Source: Chloroflexota bacterium (GTDB taxonomy: Bacteria; Chloroflexota; UBA6077; FW602-bin22; CADDYW01). Taken from it: DNA of 64,000 bases. The notes below the pieces were generated by a model, which was not told the origin of the DNA, made no database searches, and worked only from the letters and a program-made list of their open reading frames with translations. The stretch spans positions 62,001 to 126,000 of the forward strand of contig JAJPIK010000030.1 in assembly GCA_021324795.1 (NCBI GenBank), written 5' to 3'. Within the stretch, counting starts at the first letter, position 1, and each line of letters starts with the position of its first letter. Positions 57,254 to 64,000 of the stretch are shown one piece after another. The position numbers were made by a program, and so were the translations under genes.

Positions 57254-57987
57254 ATTTCCACTAGCTCCAGGTACGCTTGTCGCCGGGTCGGGCTCAGCGC
57301 GAGAATGTCCGCCTCGCGCCAGCCATATGCCCTGGCCAGGGCATCCACCTCGCAGAGTAGCCGCTTTGCTTCGATCGTGACCTTCCGCGAAACGAATTCC
57401 GCGATTTCGAGGAGCGTCTGCCAGCGATGATCGCAGGACGGACAGTGAAGATCCAAGAGCACTTCGGCCTGTGGGTCGCGCTCGACTATCGCCTTCGCCA
57501 ACTCGGCAATGACGGACCCTGGCAAATCCACCGGCTTGACCGGATTCCCCGCCCAAGTCGCTTGAAGAACACAACATTCCAGAAGCCGGTCTTGAACGTG
57601 GTCGGTATCACGACAATCAACAAGGGTCAGAAGATCGGCGCTGGTTGGTAGACGATAGGTCAAGTCCAGATCACCGTAAACGAGCCGGTATTCGGCATCG
57701 GATTCAATCGGCACTCCCGTCACGCGAATGTCCGCCGTGTCGATACCGAACTCGAGTCGTTCCCGACAACACGGGCACTCCGTATACGCTTCGAGCCGTG
57801 CCCCAAAGGTTCGCTCGTGCAGGGAAAGCAGCAACGCATCGCGTTGGCCGATGCTCAAAGTAGCAAGACGCTCGCGATCCAGCTCCGGATAGCCGGCTGC
57901 CAGTAGAATGAGCGCCTGCTCAACCATCCCACGACCGCTAATTGCCTCCCAAGTCCGGAGCATACTGGTCGACGACAGCCCAGACAT
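57250..57987 (-). CDS. T4 gp26-type baseplate hub assembly chaperone
   Basis: 245 residues. ILLAAGYPELDRERLATLSI near the start, then CPCC and CPSC pairs that may bind zinc, and ALARAYGWREADILALSPTR near the end. This matches the T4-family baseplate hub assembly chaperone annotation found in injection-system loci. It lies between the tube and the disordered protein gene. Confidence 0.72.
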   Translation of the reverse strand: MSGLSSTSMLRTWEAISGRGMVEQALILLAAGYPELDRERLATLSIGQRDALLLSLHERTFGARLEAYTECPCCRERLEFGIDTADIRVTGVPIESDAEYRLVYGDLDLTYRLPTSADLLTLVDCRDTDHVQDRLLECCVLQATWAGNPVKPVDLPGSVIAELAKAIVERDPQAEVLLDLHCPSCDHRWQTLLEIAEFVSRKVTIEAKRLLCEVDALARAYGWREADILALSPTRRQAYLELVEI

Positions 57988-57990
57988 CGA

Positions 57991-58512
57991 CTACGGCGAG
58001 GTAAAGCTGGGCTCAGAAGGCTCGGGGACGGAGGTATCGCGCTCCCAGCCTTCATTTTCCAGCTTGATGTGTTGGATCGCGACGGCGTTCGCGTTCGCGT
58101 CGAGGTCTGGCAGCGCCTGAAATTCTGAGACCCAACAGCGGTAGATCTTGTAAGAAAGAGCGAGCTGGCCGGCCTCGTTGTAAAATTCCAGAATAATGTC
58201 CTTCCGGAAGTCTTTGAGTGACACTTCGGCGCCTAAGCCCGCTCCGTAGTTCCAGACCTTGTTGGCCCACTGCTCAAAGGCCGGATCATGGGTCACGCCC
58301 CGCTCCAGGGTAATTGCTTCGTACTCGGTTCGTCCCGGCGACTTTCGGCTCGAGCTGGGATCTCCTCCTTCCCGGTGCTTTACCACCTCGGTTGTCCGCT
58401 TGAGCGCGCCGACCTTACTCACCCCGGCGACGTAGCGCCCATCCCACTTCACACGAAACTTAAAGTTCTTGTACGGGTCAAAACGCTGCGGATTAACACT
58501 GAACTCAGCCAC
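57991..58512 (-). CDS. eCIS inner tube protein (gp19/Hcp-like)
   Basis: 173 residues from GTG at 58512, set by GAGG upstream and the usual opening MAEFSVNPQRFDPYKNFKF; a TTG two codons earlier is possible. RVKWDGRYVAGVSKVGALKR, REGGDPSSSRKSPGRTEYEA and LERGVTHDPAFEQWANKVWN are tube signatures. The final YRCWVSEFQALPDLDANANA is equally typical. It stacks as hexamers to form the tube fired through the target envelope. Confidence 0.93.
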   Translation of the reverse strand: MAEFSVNPQRFDPYKNFKFRVKWDGRYVAGVSKVGALKRTTEVVKHREGGDPSSSRKSPGRTEYEAITLERGVTHDPAFEQWANKVWNYGAGLGAEVSLKDFRKDIILEFYNEAGQLALSYKIYRCWVSEFQALPDLDANANAVAIQHIKLENEGWERDTSVPEPSEPSFTSP

Positions 58513-58529
58513 ATCCAACCTCTCTCACG

Positions 58530-58544
58530 AGTCTTGGCAAGACT
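58530..58544. promoter_or_regulatory. Small intercistronic hairpin between sheath and tube
   Basis: AGTCTT-GGC-AAGACT is a perfect 6-bp stem in the 82-base gap between the sheath stop and the tube start. It may tune relative expression or mRNA stability of the two most abundant subunits. Confidence 0.4.
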
Positions 58545-58594
58545 AAGATTTCACGCTTTGCTCTGCTTGCTGAAGCATTCACCTGCGCTCATGA

Positions 58595-60130
58595 TCATGC
58601 CTGAATCTGTCCCGCCATCTGTTGAATGCTGAGCACGACGAACTCGGCCGGTTTGAGCGGGGCAAACCCAACGAGAATATTGACAATCCCCTGGTTAATG
58701 TCAGTTTGGGTAGTCGTCTCACTGTCGCACTTGACGAAATAAGCGTCGTTTGGTGTTTTGCCCTGAAAGGCTCCTTTCCGAAAGAGATCGTGCATGAAGG
58801 CACCAACGTTGAGTCGAATCTGTGACCAGAGCGGCTCGTCATTGGGCTCGAAAACGACCCATTGTGTCCCACGATAGAGACTTTCCTCGATGTAGAGCGC
58901 CAGTCGTCGCACCGGGATGTATTTCCAATCCGAGGCCAAGCGATCGGCCCCCTGGAGAGTGCGGGCCCCCCAGACCACTGTGCCGGTCACCGGGAAAGTC
59001 CGCAGACAATTCACCCCGAGTGGATTCAGCTCACCATTCTCAGCGTCGGTCAACCGCACACTTAGATCGACCGCCCCGGAGATCGTCGCCTCGGTCCCAG
59101 CCGGCGCCTTCCAGACACCGCGCTGGGCGTCGGTCCGAGCCATGATTCCGGCGATCGCTCCGGACGGGGTAAAATCCTCCACTTGATTCTCCCGGAGCGG
59201 ATTAACTGCACGAATCCGTGGAAAGAATAGCGCCGCATTCTGGCTGTTGGTCCCGACTGATGCGAGGCCGGCAGTCGCCGTGGCGACGGTCGTCCAACTA
59301 CTTGGCGGATCGACAAGCAGCATCGCTCGACGACTTTCACAGTAAGTCGCGGCGGCGGTGATCACACTTGAATCCACATCACCAGTGCTCAGATAGGGAG
59401 GAATTACCAGCAGATTAAACAAGTCGGCATTTTCCAGGGCGTAGATTCCCGTCTTGTTTGCCTGGAAGTTCGTACCGATAAACTGGCCGCTGGCCAGGGC
59501 ACTCCCATCGCTTCCGCTGTTTGCGGTCGCGTTAGTAGTGGCTACCGAAGGACGAACGTTCGGGACGATCCAATTGCCACTGTTATCTTTATTCACACGG
59601 ACGAGATTCGAGCTCTGCTCCAAAACGCGGGGAACGTAGCGAGGATCAGACGGCTGGATTGAGACGTTCAGGAACTTCTCGGTCGCACCGCCGGATTCAC
59701 TCACCGTGAGATTGAAAAGACTCGTATTACTCGGATCACGAGTGTTATCGTCAACCGTCGCGCTGAGGTTATTGCCCCATGCCCCCGGATTGGCAGCGAC
59801 AAGGGGGAGGACATCGTTCGGGGACGCCGCGCCCGTTGGTAAATTGAGCGTCGCGATCGCCGCCCCATTCGTCAGACGGACGATAATTGCCTGGCTTCCA
59901 CCGTTCTGGAAGAAGTCCTGCACGGCGTAACTCAACGCACTTCCCAGCGAAAGTCCCCCGAATGTACGCTCGAAATCGCCCATGCTTGTCACAGTTGTCG
60001 GCACATTTACTGGTCCACGCTCGGCGCTCCCGACAAAGGCGGTGATCGACGTAGCCACACCGGTAATCGTCCGTACTCCGCTGGGCAACTCCTGGATATA
60101 AACACCAGGATAGCTCAAGCTGACTGGCAT
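58595..60130 (-). CDS. eCIS contractile sheath protein
   Basis: 511 residues from ATG with AGGAGG seven bases upstream. SYPGVYIQELPSGVRTITGV and TSITAFVGSAERGPVNVPT open the protein, and VFEPNDEPLWSQIRLNVGAF, FLRK-like LFRKGAFQGKTPNDAYFVKC and KPAEFVVLSIQQMAGQ close it. These are hallmarks of phage-type sheath proteins (Afp2-4/Pvc2-4). Only one sheath gene is present, while Afp and PVC have three. First gene of the operon. Confidence 0.95.
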   Translation of the reverse strand: MPVSLSYPGVYIQELPSGVRTITGVATSITAFVGSAERGPVNVPTTVTSMGDFERTFGGLSLGSALSYAVQDFFQNGGSQAIIVRLTNGAAIATLNLPTGAASPNDVLPLVAANPGAWGNNLSATVDDNTRDPSNTSLFNLTVSESGGATEKFLNVSIQPSDPRYVPRVLEQSSNLVRVNKDNSGNWIVPNVRPSVATTNATANSGSDGSALASGQFIGTNFQANKTGIYALENADLFNLLVIPPYLSTGDVDSSVITAAATYCESRRAMLLVDPPSSWTTVATATAGLASVGTNSQNAALFFPRIRAVNPLRENQVEDFTPSGAIAGIMARTDAQRGVWKAPAGTEATISGAVDLSVRLTDAENGELNPLGVNCLRTFPVTGTVVWGARTLQGADRLASDWKYIPVRRLALYIEESLYRGTQWVVFEPNDEPLWSQIRLNVGAFMHDLFRKGAFQGKTPNDAYFVKCDSETTTQTDINQGIVNILVGFAPLKPAEFVVLSIQQMAGQIQA

Positions 60131-60220
60131 TCAAAATCCTCCTTCGCGAATAATAAACCGAGTAAGACCAGTGAGACTGATTCCGAACAGCAGGATCAAC
60201 TAACCAAACACTTGTCTAGA

Positions 60221-60249
60221 AATGTACAGATGTCCCTTCGCCGGGTCAA
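60221..60249 (-). promoter_or_regulatory. Sigma-70 promoter of the eCIS operon
   Basis: On the minus strand TTGACC (60249-60244) and TACATT (60226-60221) are 17 bases apart. Predicted start of transcription near 60214 gives a leader of about 85 bases to the sheath ATG. The 438-base gap 60131-60568 otherwise holds only the uppP promoter. Confidence 0.55.
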
Positions 60250-60444
60250 TAGGAGATAAAGAATGGGAGGGATTTGGGATTACCAACCTAGCTGAACGAT
60301 CAGCCGCTGGGTTGTATTAAATCACCCCTTGGTTGAGTTTTCGTTGAGTAGTAGTTACGATTCGGATGATCCAGTCTCGACGACTCTGAATGCGTGAAAT
60401 CGACGACTTCAGCATACGATGTCTGGCGGACGGTCGCTGCTGCG

Positions 60445-60473
60445 TTGATCGATCCGGGATCGGCTGGTACAAT
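60445..60473 (+). promoter_or_regulatory. Sigma-70 promoter of uppP
   Basis: TTGATC (60445-60450) and TACAAT (60468-60473) are 17 bases apart, with the inverted pair CGATCC/GGGATCG inside and next to the spacer. Leader of about 90 bases to the GTG start. Confidence 0.55.
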
Positions 60474-60568
60474 ACCTCGGTGGGCACCACGGCGTGGGCT
60501 GGCTCGCTTGGCATCGATTGTGATCAGATAGTCTTGGGATTTCGCTGCTTCCAAGTAGGAGTTCGAGA

Positions 60569-61480
60569 GTGACCTGGGTACAAGCGATTATTCTTGCACT
60601 GCTGCAGGGAGCAGCGGAGCTATTCCCGATTAGCAGCCTGGGGCACACGGTCATCGTGACCGGTCTACTCGGGTGGCAGCAGCTTCAAAACAGTGATGAG
60701 TTCCTGCCGTTTGTCGTTCTGTTACACGTTGGGACGGCGCTCGCGCTATTGACCTTTTTTTGGCGGGACTGGATCCGCATCGTCCACGCTTTGATTGTCA
60801 CAGCAGTCGCCGGGCGGGTCGATGCCGACCCCAACGGTCGGCTGGCTTGGCTCATCGTTGCCGGCACGATACCGACCGGGCTCATTGGACTGTTTCTGGA
60901 GAAACCGATTCAACGCTTGTTCGCCTCGCCAGTTGTTGCCGCGATATTCTTGATCGTGAACGGCGGAATCCTGCTGCTAGGAGAGCACCTGCGCCAGCGA
61001 GCAACGGTGGGCATTGGCACAGTTGCGCTCGCATCCGCGGGTAGCCTCGAGGTTGGGCGGCCGGGCCGGAGCATTGTCGTCAACGAGGAAGTCCAGCGGC
61101 CATTGCAAAACATGACCTTGATCGAGGCCGTGTTGGTCGGTCTCGCCCAATCGCTCGCGTTGATTCCGGGAATCTCGCGATCCGGTGTGACGATGGTAGC
61201 CGGTCTCTTCGTTGGGATGAATCACGAAGACGCGGCAACCTTCGCATTCTTACTTGCCACGCCAATCATTGGCGCGGCGGGCCTGCTCGAAATTCCCCAA
61301 TTGTTTACGACCGCGGGAGCCAGCCTTCCGATGGCGCTGGTCGGCGGCGTCGCCGCGGGCATCGCCGCCTATTTGAGCGTTCGCTTCCTCATGCGCTACT
61401 TCGAAACTGGCCGCCTCGATCCCTTCGGGATCTATTGCCTGCTGGCCGGAATCGGATCACTAGCGCTCATCATCAAATAA
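60569..61480 (+). CDS. uppP: Undecaprenyl-diphosphate phosphatase
   Basis: 303 residues from GTG with AGGAG seven bases upstream. LQGAAELFPISSLGHT and PGISRSGVTMVAGLF are the two family motifs; the first is slightly altered from EFLPISSTGH. About eight transmembrane segments. A soluble insertion of about 30 residues (SAGSLEVGRPGRSIVVNEEV) is seen mid-protein. It recycles the wall lipid carrier C55-PP to C55-P and can give bacitracin tolerance. Confidence 0.9.
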   Translation: MTWVQAIILALLQGAAELFPISSLGHTVIVTGLLGWQQLQNSDEFLPFVVLLHVGTALALLTFFWRDWIRIVHALIVTAVAGRVDADPNGRLAWLIVAGTIPTGLIGLFLEKPIQRLFASPVVAAIFLIVNGGILLLGEHLRQRATVGIGTVALASAGSLEVGRPGRSIVVNEEVQRPLQNMTLIEAVLVGLAQSLALIPGISRSGVTMVAGLFVGMNHEDAATFAFLLATPIIGAAGLLEIPQLFTTAGASLPMALVGGVAAGIAAYLSVRFLMRYFETGRLDPFGIYCLLAGIGSLALIIK

Positions 61481-61497
61481 CAACGTAAGGAAGAATC

Positions 61498-61710
61498 ATG
61501 CAGTCGAATGGTATCTTCGCCCTCGCGCTCGTCCTGGCCGCGCTCTCACTCCTCATCGGCGTTTACTACCTCATTCCCAACGTGTACCACGTGCTGGCCA
61601 CACACGACGTCATGCAGACTCAGATCAAGCACGCCCTAGCCTTTTTCGCACTCGCCATCGTCCTGGTCGTCGGCGCACGCTTCGCCCGGAACAACGCACC
61701 GGTGAAGTAG
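61498..61710 (+). CDS. Small two-helix membrane protein
   Basis: 70 residues with AAGGAAG upstream, 17 bases after uppP. Two transmembrane segments (IFALALVLAALSLLIGVYYL and ALAFFALAIVLVVGARFA) flank a short polar loop (THDVMQTQIKH). Function unknown; probably co-transcribed with uppP. The following 82 bases to the ureD stop hold only a weak 5-bp dyad. Confidence 0.72.
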   Translation: MQSNGIFALALVLAALSLLIGVYYLIPNVYHVLATHDVMQTQIKHALAFFALAIVLVVGARFARNNAPVK

Positions 61711-61792
61711 CCGAACCATCTTCCGATGCCTCGCCGGAACTCTGGTGGTGGTCACCGACTCCTGGCGTCGGCCGTGTCGAAAAGGGGAGCTT

Positions 61793-62740
61793 TCACTTCC
61801 GCATTGGCGCCGCAGTCGGCTTTCCGAGTTCACGCCGTATCAGAGCGCGGGCCGTTTCGAGAGCCTGGAGCACTGGGCCAGTGCAGCGGCCAAGGATCCG
61901 ACAAACCAGCCCGGCGCGGCCGGGAAGAATGCTAACGCCAGCGTAGACCGGCTCGACCTGGCGAAAGTAGGCATCGAGCGTCTCTGCGAGATCGAGCCAC
62001 GAAAGCCCTACGTTCAGCGCGTAGAGCGTGCCCAGGACGTCATAGCCACCAAGCAAGACGTTGGCGTCAAAGTTCAGACTTCCGGGCTCCAGGCGCAGCA
62101 CATCTTCGAATAGCAGGTCGCCACCTTGCATCATCCCTCGCGTCTCGGACACGAGCACGTCGAACGCGAATCGCTCGCCGCGTGCGACTCGGCCAGCCAT
62201 CAGGACGTCGCGGTAAAGCACGGTTGCCGTCGGCGCTAGACGTAGCTCGGTCCGCTGACCATAGCGTGCGCCTCTCCCCGGAATCAGTGGGTCGGGCCAG
62301 AACTCGACATAAGCGCCATTTTCGACACTGAGGGTTACCTGCTGAGTAGCGCAATTACGTTCCATGCTGTAGATCTTGGTCGCCGACTGGGTCGTGACGT
62401 GCACTACACCCCCGGATTTTGTGCACAAGCGCAGCACCAAACGATCCCCTTGGACGATCCCTCCGGTTGGCATTGCAAGGTAGACGGCGGCAAGCGCCGG
62501 CCACGCGGGATCTGCGCGTAACACCCAGGGCACCGCGAAGGGAACGCAGGCGCGCGCTTGCAACAACCTCGTTTGTCCGGCCACCAAGCCGAATGTAACG
62601 TCAAGCTCGCCATGCTTGCCGCGCCCCCCGGCCCCCAGCGCCACTGGCTCCCGATCAAACCCCGCGAAGACGGTCGGCAGCCAGGTGGCTTCAAGCGAGT
62701 CGAGTGGGACGGAGATGGCCGAGCAGATATACTGGCTCAT
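61793..62740 (-). CDS. ureD: Urease accessory protein UreD
   Basis: 315 residues from ATG at 62740, overlapping the ureG stop (ATGA). [31 protein letters not shown] and [14 protein letters not shown] are UreD signatures; [20 protein letters not shown] follows. UreD scaffolds the apo-urease with UreF and UreG for nickel insertion. Urease structural genes are expected beyond the right edge. Confidence 0.9.
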   Translation of the reverse strand: MSQYICSAISVPLDSLEATWLPTVFAGFDREPVALGAGGRGKHGELDVTFGLVAGQTRLLQARACVPFAVPWVLRADPAWPALAAVYLAMPTGGIVQGDRLVLRLCTKSGGVVHVTTQSATKIYSMERNCATQQVTLSVENGAYVEFWPDPLIPGRGARYGQRTELRLAPTATVLYRDVLMAGRVARGERFAFDVLVSETRGMMQGGDLLFEDVLRLEPGSLNFDANVLLGGYDVLGTLYALNVGLSWLDLAETLDAYFRQVEPVYAGVSILPGRAGLVCRILGRCTGPVLQALETARALIRRELGKPTAAPMRK

Positions 62741-63354
62741 CGTTGGGTGAGCAGACGCTCGACCTCCGCGAGGACCATCTCGATCCCTTCTCCCGTGTGG
62801 CAATTCGTGAAGACGAAAGGACGGCCCTTGCGAATCAGACGCGAGTCGCGCTCCATCACCGCCAGGCTCGCGCCAACGTAAGGAGCCAGATCAACTTTGT
62901 TGATGACGAGCAAATCGCAATCGATCAAGCCCTGGCCGCGCTTGCGAGGAATTTTGTCACCACCAGCCACGTCAATGACATAAATGCTGTAATCAGCGAG
63001 GGCCGGACTGAAGGTCAGAGTCAGATTGTCGCCACCGCTTTCGACAAAGATGATCTCAGCCTCCGGAAATTGACCGGTGAGATCTTCGATCGCCGCCAGA
63101 TTCATGCTTGGATCTTCTCGCACCGCGCTGTGCGGACACGCTCCGGTCTCGACGCCAACGATCCTTTCCGGATCCAAAATTCCGTCGAGAGTCCGTCGCA
63201 CGTGCTCCGCGTCTTCGCGCGTGACAATGTCATTTGTAATGACCAGTACCTCTCGGCCAGTGGCGACTAGTCGTGGCACAATCTGCTCGATCAATGCGGT
63301 CTTTCCCGAGCCAACCGGGCCACCGACCCCGACCCGCAGGATATTTCTTTTCAC
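62737..63354 (-). CDS. ureG: Urease accessory GTPase UreG
   Basis: 205 residues from GTG at 63354, giving the family-length start [20 protein letters not shown]; the open frame upstream is a shadow of ureF. The P-loop is GPVGSGKT (12-19), the metal-binding CPH motif is in [15 protein letters not shown], and [16 protein letters not shown] and [15 protein letters not shown] are G-protein motifs. It couples GTP hydrolysis to nickel delivery. It starts 11 bases after ureF. Confidence 0.95.
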   Translation of the reverse strand: MKRNILRVGVGGPVGSGKTALIEQIVPRLVATGREVLVITNDIVTREDAEHVRRTLDGILDPERIVGVETGACPHSAVREDPSMNLAAIEDLTGQFPEAEIIFVESGGDNLTLTFSPALADYSIYVIDVAGGDKIPRKRGQGLIDCDLLVINKVDLAPYVGASLAVMERDSRLIRKGRPFVFTNCHTGEGIEMVLAEVERLLTQR

Positions 63355-63365
63355 AATCGTGCCTC

Positions 63366-64000
63366 TCACGTCATAAATGATCGTCGAACTGCGCTTCGGT
63401 GTCGCATGGCGCTGATCTCGGCCAAAGGCGCTCCCGTCCAGAACCCCTGATCGGCCTCTGCCAGGCACCGGTGCTGCGACGCCACGAGAATCGGCTGCAG
63501 TCGAAAAAGAATCGCTTGGGTTACCTGGTGGTCGACTCGCATCAACCGCAGCGCCGCCCCCAGAACACTCGTCGCGAAGCTGTAGAGTGCGACCAGCATG
63601 GCGTCTTCGCATGTGATACCGATTGCCTGGCAAGCAACCGCGAGCGCGATTGGGGCATGTCCCGGTGATCGGCCCGCCCGCACCTCGCCACGGTATCCGG
63701 TAAGGCATGCTCCGTCATGCGACCCGCGCTGAGTCAGTTTCCCCTCTCGCTCAAGGGAGGAGAAGGGGCCAGAGTCTACTTTGAGTGAAGTGGAGGGGGT
63801 AGAAAGGGCCTGTCGTGCATCAGACGGCCGTTCCATCAGCATTGCCACGGTCGTCGTAAGCAGTTGACGCCCAACTTTGCGCGACGCGTCCCGCGCTTCG
63901 AGACTCAGGCGAAAGGCTTCCAGCCGATGATCAACTGCGACGATCTCCGCGACACGACCATTGGCCGCTGCCCGCCAGGCCAAGACCAGCGCGGCGGCGT
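63366..64000 (-). CDS. ureF: Urease accessory protein UreF, 5' end outside window
   Basis: About 211 residues are visible; the frame is open to the window edge. Conserved parts are [36 protein letters not shown] and the C-terminal [18 protein letters not shown]. Between the first two lies an extra stretch of about 40 residues ([20 protein letters not shown]) encoded by a palindromic repeat element. The frame is kept, so the protein may still work. UreF regulates the UreG step of urease activation. Confidence 0.85.
   Translation of the reverse strand, partial: AAALVLAWRAAANGRVAEIVAVDHRLEAFRLSLEARDASRKVGRQLLTTTVAMLMERPSDARQALSTPSTSLKVDSGPFSSLEREGKLTQRGSHDGACLTGYRGEVRAGRSPGHAPIALAVACQAIGITCEDAMLVALYSFATSVLGAALRLMRVDHQVTQAILFRLQPILVASQHRCLAEADQGFWTGAPLAEISAMRHRSAVRRSFMT
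63741..63768. repeat. Palindromic element inside ureF
   Basis: The bases CCCCTCTCGCTCAAGGGAGG plus AGAAGGGG form an imperfect palindrome. They match, in the opposite orientation, the intergenic element at 2960-2989. Here the element and its flanks are translated in frame within ureF. Confidence 0.65.

Noticed and set aside
35649-60130. Prophage interpretation of the contractile cluster
   Set aside because: No capsid, terminase, portal, integrase or lysis genes; AAA+, DUF4255 and DUF4157 proteins point to an eCIS.
35649-60130. Type VI secretion system interpretation
   Set aside because: No TssJLM membrane complex, ClpV or TssB/C split sheath; a single phage-type sheath is present.
60300-60554. 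84-codon minus frame upstream of the sheath gene
   Set aside because: Overlaps the uppP promoter on the other strand, no ribosome site and no similarity recognised.
62737-63708. Long 323-codon version of ureG
   Set aside because: The extra N-terminus overlaps ureF in another frame; the GTG at 63354 gives the standard UreG start and length.

Overview
The window reads as a stretch of bacterial chromosome of moderately high GC content. It carries housekeeping genes (dnaA, leuCD, a primary sigma factor, upp, gyrB, uppP, ureFGD) among catabolic and envelope genes. The gene mix suggests a Chloroflexota bacterium, possibly Thermomicrobia-like. That placement is inferred from protein style, not from any search. 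No rRNA, tRNA, CRISPR array, insertion sequence or prophage integrase was seen.

Left part (1-12959): the 3' end of a 5-dehydro-4-deoxyglucarate dehydratase gene, then dnaA two bases downstream, an amidohydrolase, a CNNM/CBS membrane protein, a metallophosphoesterase, a large transketolase-like enzyme, an Eis-type acetyltransferase, a degenerate amidohydrolase, an enoyl-CoA hydratase, and leuC-leuD on the minus strand.

Middle part (13000-35600): a TlpA-type thioredoxin, a secreted GH5 glycosidase, and an envelope glycan run (LPG-synthase-type membrane protein, FAD oxidoreductase, UDP-glucose dehydrogenase, Gfo/Idh/MocA oxidoreductase, polysaccharide deacetylase). Next come a VIT1-like metal transporter with a metalloregulator-like operator, upp, an acetolactate synthase/aldehyde dehydrogenase pair, an enolase-superfamily enzyme, a zinc ribbon protein, the sigma factor, a secreted lipocalin-like lipoprotein coupled to an MMPL transporter, a membrane protein and gyrB.

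Right part (35649-60130): one compact minus-strand operon of 19 genes encoding an extracellular contractile injection system (eCIS; Afp/PVC/MAC class). In transcription order it holds sheath, tube, T4 gp26-like chaperone, a disordered protein, a DUF4255 terminator, an AAA+ ATPase, a small protein, a DUF4157 putative cargo, a proline-rich putative cargo, an unknown protein, a CIS tube adaptor, a LysM protein, gpD-like hub, gpV-like spike, PAAR-like tip, gp25, two baseplate J-like proteins, a gpI-like protein and a DUF6519 protein. Many neighbours overlap by ATGA or GTGA, and a good sigma-70 promoter precedes the sheath gene. I could not find a tape-measure protein. The DUF4157 protein joins a cysteine-rich start, the eCIS-linked HELTH domain, a middle with a His/Asp metal-hydrolase-like pattern and a glycine-zipper tail, so it is the best effector candidate.

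End (60445-64000): uppP, a small membrane protein, and ureF-ureG-ureD on the minus strand, with ureF running off the right edge.

At DNA level, several genes end in unusually long and perfect inverted repeats whose left arm includes the stop codon and, at two genes, the last coding bases (gyrB, the enolase-superfamily gene, the sigma factor gene). Palindromic elements also lie inside reading frames (dnaA domain II and ureF).
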